Position numbers and translations under genes: made by a program
Notes under the pieces: model-generated
What the model was told of the DNA's origin: nothing
Database searches by the model: none
Seen by the model: the letters and a program-made list of their open reading frames with translations, nothing else
Shown: piece after piece, positions 6,378 through 10,722 of the stretch
Layout of the letters: every line of letters begins with the position of its first letter
Numbering within the stretch: the stretch's first letter is position 1
DNA from: Robbsia sp050955065
GTDB taxonomy: Bacteria; Pseudomonadota; Gammaproteobacteria; Burkholderiales; Burkholderiaceae
Assembly (NCBI GenBank): GCA_050955065.1
Contig: JBPBQT010000513.1
Location: forward strand, 1-10,722
Reading direction: 5' to 3'
Length of the DNA stretch: 10,722 nt

Positions 6378-7700
6378 ATGAATTCCCGTTTCGCCGGTCT
6401 CGCCCGTATTCCGTTCTTTCTGCCCCTGTCGGCCGCCACGTTGATGCTCGGCATCGCGATGTCCTTCACGGCGCCCTATCTCTCCCTGTTCAGTATCGAG
6501 CACGCCGGCATGACGCCGCTGCGGCTCGGTTGCTTCATGACCCTGATTGCCGCGAGCGGCGTCGTCGCCAGCACCTGGGCGGGCAGGTGGTCGGATCGCC
6601 ACGGGCACCATCGGGAATTGCTGCTCGCGGCGCTGGGCGCGGCGGCGGCGGGTTTCCTGTGCCTGTGCGTCGTGACCGACTACACCCTGCTGCTGCTGAT
6701 CGGCGTGGCCTTCCTGGGCGCGGGGGGCTCGGCGCTGTCGCTCGTGTTCTCGTTCGGCCGGGCAGCGCTGCCGGTGCGCAACGACGCGGAGCGGGCGTTT
6801 GCGACGGCGGCGCTGCGCACCGTGCTGTCGGTGGCATGGGTGTTCGGCCCGTCGGTCGGCGCGCTGATACTGGCCGCGACCAACTTCTACGGTCTCTTCC
6901 TGTTCGCCGTGCTGAGTTTCATCGGCTGTGCGGTGATCGTCTGGCGCATGCCCAGGACGCGTCGGCCGGCGGCGGCGGCACTGGCCGGCGGTCGGTCCGC
7001 CGCGCATGCGGGGGAAGACGCGGGAGCAGTGGAAGAAGCGCTGCAACGGGCGTCGGGAGACGCACCGGGAACCCCATCGGCAGACGCGTCGTTCGCGCAG
7101 GCGGCGAGCGCTGTTCCGGCGTCGCGCCGTCTCTGGCGCACGGTGCTGGCGCTGGCCCTGCTGGGGCTCGCCGCCAATGCGACGATGATCGTGCTGCCGC
7201 TCTACATCGTGCATGGACTGGGCGGCACGCGCATCGACGTGTCGATCATGCTCGGTCTCGGGGCGCTGCTCGAGATTCCGATGATGCTGGCGCTGGGCAC
7301 GCGCGGCGCGACCTTGAACAAGGTGCGCTGGCTGGCCGCCTGCGCCGCCGTCCATGTGGTGTATTTCATCGCGGTCGCGGCGGTGTCGCGCGTATCCTGG
7401 CTGATTCCGATGCAGGCCCTGAGCGCCTTCGTGGTGGCCGTCACGTCCTGTCTGGGGATGACCTACGTGCAGGACCTGATGCCGCGCTCCCCCGGCGCGG
7501 CGACCGCGCTGTTCTTCAATGCCGCGCGCGTCGGCTCCATCCTCTCGGGAGTGCTCTCCGGCATGCTGGTGGGCACGCTCGGCTACAAGGGCGCGTTCCT
7601 TTTCTATGGCCTGCTGCCGGCGGTCGGGCTCTGGCTTTTTCTCGATCCGCAATGGCGACGCCCCGCTCTGGCGCGACTCTTCCGGCGTTTGGGGAAATGA
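6378..7700 (+). CDS. Sugar efflux transporter, SetA/SotA-like MFS
   Basis: 440 residues with about 12 hydrophobic segments in two groups of six. Similarity to E. coli SetA/SetB as I remember them is clear at several points: PYLSLFSIEHAG (33-44), LSVAWVFGP (150-158), LLEIPMML (297-304) and CLGMTYVQDLMPRSPGAATALF (within 358-379). MFS motif A is at GRWSDRHGHHRE (69-80). Known role of the family: proton-driven export of sugars, sugar analogues or glycosides at the inner membrane. The cytoplasmic loop between halves (about 191-251) is long, charged and Ala-rich, larger than in E. coli SetA, and probably disordered. The gene starts 87 bp after the phosphatase with only a weak ribosome site before ATG 6378; no promoter stands out, so it could be the third gene of the hydratase operon. 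The substrate is not predictable. Confidence 0.85.
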   Translation: MNSRFAGLARIPFFLPLSAATLMLGIAMSFTAPYLSLFSIEHAGMTPLRLGCFMTLIAASGVVASTWAGRWSDRHGHHRELLLAALGAAAAGFLCLCVVTDYTLLLLIGVAFLGAGGSALSLVFSFGRAALPVRNDAERAFATAALRTVLSVAWVFGPSVGALILAATNFYGLFLFAVLSFIGCAVIVWRMPRTRRPAAAALAGGRSAAHAGEDAGAVEEALQRASGDAPGTPSADASFAQAASAVPASRRLWRTVLALALLGLAANATMIVLPLYIVHGLGGTRIDVSIMLGLGALLEIPMMLALGTRGATLNKVRWLAACAAVHVVYFIAVAAVSRVSWLIPMQALSAFVVAVTSCLGMTYVQDLMPRSPGAATALFFNAARVGSILSGVLSGMLVGTLGYKGAFLFYGLLPAVGLWLFLDPQWRRPALARLFRRLGK

Positions 7701-7808
7701 TGCCGCGGCGTCGTGTCAATGAAGACGTGTCGCCGTCGCACCACGACGGGAACGTCGCGGCTGTCGCCGCGCATGCGCATGACGCCGTCGCTTCATACCG
7801 CCGGGGAC

Positions 7809-7840
7809 GACAGCGCCGCTGTCCGGTTTCGGGTATAAAT
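7809..7840 (+). promoter_or_regulatory. Probable promoter with overlapping inverted repeat for the amidohydrolase gene
   Basis: TATAAAT at 7834-7840 is a good -10 element in an otherwise GC-rich region, followed by an AT/T-rich leader (CTTTATTTCTTTTTT) to the ATG at 7870. A perfect inverted repeat GACAGC-GCC-GCTGTC (7809-7823) covers the place of a -35 box at 17-bp spacing (7811-7816), where no TTGACA-like hexamer is seen. That fits an activator-dependent or repressed promoter. The -10 match and the repeat are seen directly; their function is inferred. Confidence 0.5.
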
Positions 7841-7869
7841 CTTTATTTCTTTTTTGGCAGATCACGCTC

Positions 7870-9072
7870 ATGTCCGCATCGCCCCGTTTCACCGAGATAG
7901 CCGACATTGCCCCGGACGTACCGGCATTGCAGGCGATTCGTCACCAGATCCATAGCGATCCCGAACTGGCGTATGAGGAAGTGCGCACCGCCGCGCTGGT
8001 CGCCGACAAGCTGCGCGCGTGGGGCTGGGAAGTCAGCACCGGTATCGGCAGGACGGGCGTGGTCGGCTCGCTGCGCGTGGGCGACGGGACGCGCGCGATC
8101 GGTCTGCGCGCCGACATGGATGCGCTGCCGATCGTCGAGGCGACCGGCAAACCCTATGCAAGCGCCCAACCCGGCAAGATGCACGCATGCGGCCACGACG
8201 GGCACACGACGATGCTGCTGGGCGCGGCGCAGCATCTGGCGCGCACCCGCCGCTTCAACGGCACCGTGCACCTGTATTTCCAGCCGGCCGAGGAGATCGG
8301 CGTGGACAGCGGCGCGAAGAAAATGATCGACGACCGGCTGTTCGACCGTTTTCCCTGCGACGCGGTGTTCGGCGTGCACAATCATCCGGGGATGCCGACC
8401 GGCAAGTTTCTGTTTCGCCGCGGCCCCTTCATGGCGGCGGCCGACAACGTCGCGATCACCGTGCATGGCGTGGGCGGCCACGCCGCCCGGCCGCAGCGAA
8501 CGGTCGATCCGATCGTCGTGGCCGCCAGCATCGTGATGGGTCTGCAAACCATCGTCGCGCGCAACGTCGATCCGGCGCAGCCGGCGGTGGTGACGGTGGG
8601 GACGCTGCACGCGGGTACCGTGAACAACGTGATCCCCGACAGCGCGCGGCTTGAGCTCAGCGTGCGGTCGTTCTCGGCCGAAGTGCGCGCGCTGCTCAAG
8701 CGGCGCATTCACGAACTGGTGACGGCGCAGGCGCAGAGCTATGGCGCGACCGCCACCATCGACTATCGGGACGGGTATCCGGTGGTCATGAACACGGACG
8801 CCGAGACCGATTTCGCCGCGCAGGTGGCGCGCGAGCTGGTGGGCGCCGATCAGGTGGTCGAGCAGGCCGACCTCATCATGGGCAGCGAGGATTTCGCCTT
8901 CATGCTGCAGGAGCGTCCGGGCAGTTTCCTGCGTCTGGGCAATGGCGACGGCAGCGGCGTCGACGAGGACGGCTGCATGGTCCATAACCCGATGTACGAC
9001 TTCAACGACCGGAACCTGCCGATCGGTGCGGCCTACTGGGCGCGTCTGGTGGAGCGGTACCTGGAAGACTGA
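7870..9072 (+). CDS. M20D-family amidohydrolase (hippurate hydrolase / N-acyl amino acid hydrolase type)
   Basis: 400 residues, standard length for the family. Peptidase M20 metal-site motifs appear in order: LRADMDALPI (79-88), MHACGHDGHT (104-113) with ligands C107 and H109, PAEE (139-142) with E141/E142, GVHNHP (168-173), and VHNP with H372 near the C-terminus. The Cys in the first motif marks the M20D amidohydrolase branch (HipO, AmaA, auxin-conjugate hydrolases) rather than the ArgE/DapE branch. The lid/dimerisation domain lies about 185-300, with ADNVAITVHGVGGHAARPQ (191-209). There is no signal peptide, so it is cytoplasmic. Family reaction: hydrolysis of an N-acyl or N-aroyl amino acid to acid plus amino acid; the exact acyl group cannot be read. 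ATG 7870 is preceded by a poor ribosome site (TTGGCAG). It appears monocistronic, 169 bp after the transporter gene, with its own promoter. Confidence 0.92.
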   Translation: MSASPRFTEIADIAPDVPALQAIRHQIHSDPELAYEEVRTAALVADKLRAWGWEVSTGIGRTGVVGSLRVGDGTRAIGLRADMDALPIVEATGKPYASAQPGKMHACGHDGHTTMLLGAAQHLARTRRFNGTVHLYFQPAEEIGVDSGAKKMIDDRLFDRFPCDAVFGVHNHPGMPTGKFLFRRGPFMAAADNVAITVHGVGGHAARPQRTVDPIVVAASIVMGLQTIVARNVDPAQPAVVTVGTLHAGTVNNVIPDSARLELSVRSFSAEVRALLKRRIHELVTAQAQSYGATATIDYRDGYPVVMNTDAETDFAAQVARELVGADQVVEQADLIMGSEDFAFMLQERPGSFLRLGNGDGSGVDEDGCMVHNPMYDFNDRNLPIGAAYWARLVERYLED

Positions 9073-9095
9073 GTCGTCCGGCCGGTTTCCGCTGC

Positions 9096-9130
9096 GTACT
9101 GTCGTACTGTCGTATTGCCGTATCGCCGTA
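9096..9130. repeat. 8-bp degenerate tandem repeat, 4.4 copies
   Basis: Units GTACTGTC, GTACTGTC, GTATTGCC, GTATCGCC and a final GTA run without gaps, starting 24 bp after the amidohydrolase stop. The first two copies are identical and the later ones carry stepwise changes, typical of slippage followed by drift. It does not code for anything I can support. Confidence 0.75.
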
Positions 9131-9140
9131 GGGGTCCGAT

Positions 9141-9216
9141 TCGGCCTGATCCGGCCTGGTCCGGCCTGGCGTAGCCTGGCCTAAGTCCGGTCTGGCCTGG
9201 CCTGATTCAGCCGGAT
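9141..9216. repeat. 10-bp degenerate tandem repeat around CCGGCCTGGT
   Basis: Four in-phase decamers at 9141-9180 (TCGGCCTGAT, CCGGCCTGGT, CCGGCCTGGC, GTAGCCTGGC), a 6-nt interruption (CTAAGT), then three more at 9187-9216 (CCGGTCTGGC, CTGGCCTGAT, TCAGCCGGAT). GGCCTG occurs five times in about 60 bp. The tract runs into a 12-bp palindrome, GCCGGATCCGGC (9210-9221). It lies between convergent genes. No repeat family is recognised. Confidence 0.7.
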
Positions 9217-9252
9217 CCGGCGTTGGCCCGATGCCGTCCCGGAAACGAAAGA

Positions 9253-9282
9253 AGCCCCCACGGGCGCGTTGCCTGGGGGGCT
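9253..9282 (-). terminator. Intrinsic terminator of the catalase gene
   Basis: On the minus strand, about 20 nt after the catalase stop, AGCCCCCCA (9282-9274) can pair with TGGGGGCT (9260-9253), with one C unpaired and a 13-nt GC-rich loop. The stem is followed by the T-rich TCTTTCGTTTCC. On the plus strand the stem lacks a following T run, so it serves mainly the catalase. Confidence 0.75.
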
Positions 9283-9303
9283 CGGAGCACTGCTCTTGCC
9301 TAT

Positions 9304-10722
9304 TTACGGCAGCGCGGTCTCGGACACGGGGCCCGGTTTGCCCAGCGCCTGACGCACGCCCGCGGCGTAGCGCGGGTCGACCTGCTCGAACAGGGCCATC
9401 TGACGCTCGACGATCTCCTGCGGCACGCCCGCCAGCGCTTCGCCGATATTGTTGAAGAAGCGCGCCTTCTCGTCTTCGCTGAACAGGTTGAACAACGCCC
9501 GCGGGTGGCTGAAGTAGTCGCCGTCTTCCCGATGGTCGTAGCGTTCGATATCGCCCTCGACGGCGAGCGGCGGCTCGTTCACCGACGGGTCTTCCGGAAA
9601 CGCGCCGAAGCGGTTCGGCTGGTAGTTCGGCGCGCCGCCCAGATTGCCGTTGACGCGCATCGCGCCATCACGGTGGAAGGGCGAGTGCACCGGGTTCAGC
9701 GGCGCGTTGACCGGAATCTGGTGATGGTTGATGCCCAGACGATAGCGTTGCGTGTCGCCGTACGAGAACAACCGCCCCTGCAGCAGCCGGTCCGGCGAAA
9801 AGCCGATGCCGGGAACGATGTTCGCCGGCGTGAACGCCGACTGTTCGACGTCCGCGAAGTAGTTGTCCGAGTTGCGGTTCAGTTCGATCACGCCCACGTC
9901 GATCAACGGAAACGCCTTCTGCGACCATGTTTTCGTGATGTCGAACGGGTTCTCGTGATACTGCCGCGCCTGCTCCTCGGTCATCACCTGGATGCAGAAG
10001 CGCCATTTCGGGAAATTCTTCGCCTCGATCTGGTCGAACAGATCGCGCTGCGCGCTCTCGCGGTCCTCGCCGATCAGCTTCTTCGCCTCGGCATTCGTGT
10101 AGTTCTCGATGCCCTGCATCGACTTGAAATGGAACTTGACGTAGGAGCGCTCGTTGCCGGCGTTGATGAAGGAGAACGTGTGCGAGCCGAAGCCGTGCAT
10201 CTGCCGATAGTTCTTCGGAATGCCGCGGTCGCTCATCAGGATCGTGACCTGATGCAGGGACTCCGGCGACTGCGACCAGAAATCCCAGATGTTCGTCGCG
10301 TTGCGCATGTTGGTGCGCGGATCGCGTTTCTGCGTGTGGATGAAGTCGGCGAACTTCAGCGGGTCGCGAATGAAGAAGACCGGCGTGTTGTTGCCGACGA
10401 TGTCCCAGTTGCCGTCCTCGGTGTAGAACTTGATCGAGAAGCCGCGTACGTCGCGCTCGGCATCGGCCGCGCCGCGTTCGCCCGCGACCGTCGAGAAGCG
10501 CATGAACATCTGCGTTTCCTTGCCGATCGTGTCGAAGACCGCGGCCTTCGAATATTTCGAGATATCGTGCGTGATCTTCAGGGTGCCGAACGCGCCGGAA
10601 CCCTTTGCATGAACGCGGCGCTCGGGAATGACCTCGCGATCGAAATGCGCGAGTTTCTCGATCAGCCAGAAATCCTGCAGCGTGACGGGGCCGCGGCGGC
10701 CGATGGTCTGGGAATTCTGATT
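9304..10722 (-). CDS. katA: Monofunctional haem catalase, N-terminus cut by the window edge
   Basis: 472 visible residues, in frame from the right edge to the stop at 9304-9306. The fragment opens with NQNSQTIGRRGPVTLQDFWL. Key sites by fragment numbering: distal His H38 in PERRVHAKG (codon 10609-10611), distal Asn N111 in DIVGNNTPVFF, and proximal haem ligand Y321 in RLFSYGDT. The spacings H-N (73) and H-Y (283) equal those of Proteus mirabilis catalase (H54, N127, Y337), so about 16 residues are missing. There is no C-terminal flavodoxin-like extension, so it is the small-subunit (clade 3-type) class, normally a tetramer. Reaction: 2 H2O2 to 2 H2O + O2 in the cytoplasm (or periplasm if a signal peptide lies in the missing part). 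The symbol katA is by general usage; paralogues in the genome could carry it instead. The promoter lies outside the window. A terminator follows the stop. Confidence 0.96.
   Translation of the reverse strand, partial: NQNSQTIGRRGPVTLQDFWLIEKLAHFDREVIPERRVHAKGSGAFGTLKITHDISKYSKAAVFDTIGKETQMFMRFSTVAGERGAADAERDVRGFSIKFYTEDGNWDIVGNNTPVFFIRDPLKFADFIHTQKRDPRTNMRNATNIWDFWSQSPESLHQVTILMSDRGIPKNYRQMHGFGSHTFSFINAGNERSYVKFHFKSMQGIENYTNAEAKKLIGEDRESAQRDLFDQIEAKNFPKWRFCIQVMTEEQARQYHENPFDITKTWSQKAFPLIDVGVIELNRNSDNYFADVEQSAFTPANIVPGIGFSPDRLLQGRLFSYGDTQRYRLGINHHQIPVNAPLNPVHSPFHRDGAMRVNGNLGGAPNYQPNRFGAFPEDPSVNEPPLAVEGDIERYDHREDGDYFSHPRALFNLFSEDEKARFFNNIGEALAGVPQEIVERQMALFEQVDPRYAAGVRQALGKPGPVSETALP

Noticed and set aside
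6318..7652. A 444-codon open frame on the minus strand opposite the SetA-like transporter
   Set aside because: Composition is extremely rich in Arg, Gln, His and Gly with no fold-like pattern; the plus strand gives a clear 12-helix transporter.
7769..7778. GCGCATGCGC palindrome between the transporter and amidohydrolase genes
   Set aside because: A 10-bp GC palindrome is expected by chance at this base composition and is not followed by a T run.
6353..7900. A 515-codon plus-strand frame overlapping the transporter gene
   Set aside because: An out-of-frame Arg/Gly/Ala-rich shadow of the SetA-like gene, without hydrophobic segments or known motifs.
7843..8985. A 380-codon open frame on the minus strand opposite the amidohydrolase
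   Set aside because: It is a mirror of the conserved M20 gene; the product is His/Arg/Ala-rich with no motif and its span tracks the sense gene.
9073..9303. Possible CRISPR-like array after the amidohydrolase gene
   Set aside because: Units of 8 and 10 bp are contiguous without unique spacers, far from CRISPR repeat and spacer sizes, and no cas gene is present.

Overview
The window is high-GC bacterial DNA with the hallmarks of a Burkholderiales beta-proteobacterium, probably Burkholderiaceae. The case rests on the Burkholderia-type general porin, the three-domain LigD, a SetA/SotA-like transporter and a clade-3-type catalase. Genes are tightly packed on both strands and there is no sign of phage, IS element, CRISPR, tRNA or rRNA. 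Genus-level placement is inference.

Layout, left to right. (1) 1-1089, plus strand: a trimeric porin whose signal peptide lies just outside the window. A perfect 17-bp hairpin (1128-1166) ends it and probably also ends the facing ligD. (2) 1193-4573, minus strand: a two-gene operon, a TetR-type regulator then ligD (non-homologous end-joining ligase/polymerase/phosphoesterase), with 12 nt between them. No ku gene is visible. (3) 4574-4778: a divergent control region with a 17-bp inverted repeat that is a good operator candidate. (4) 4779-6290, plus strand: a 2-keto-4-pentenoate hydratase-like enzyme whose stop codon directly abuts the start of an exported histidine-phosphatase-like protein. 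(5) 6378-7700, plus: a 12-helix sugar-efflux MFS transporter with an enlarged central loop. (6) 7870-9072, plus: an M20D amidohydrolase with its own AT-rich promoter region and an inverted repeat. (7) 9073-9303: a convergent intergenic region with two short tandem-repeat tracts and a catalase terminator. (8) 9304-10722, minus: a monofunctional haem catalase missing only its extreme N-terminus.

Functionally this is ordinary chromosome: outer-membrane uptake, DNA end repair, small-molecule catabolism and efflux, and peroxide defence. No clearly new system is visible. The parts most worth a second look are the TetR-ligD / hydratase-phosphatase divergon, where an end-joining enzyme seems to share a promoter with a metabolite-type repressor, and the nested 8-bp and 10-bp repeat tracts before the catalase terminator.
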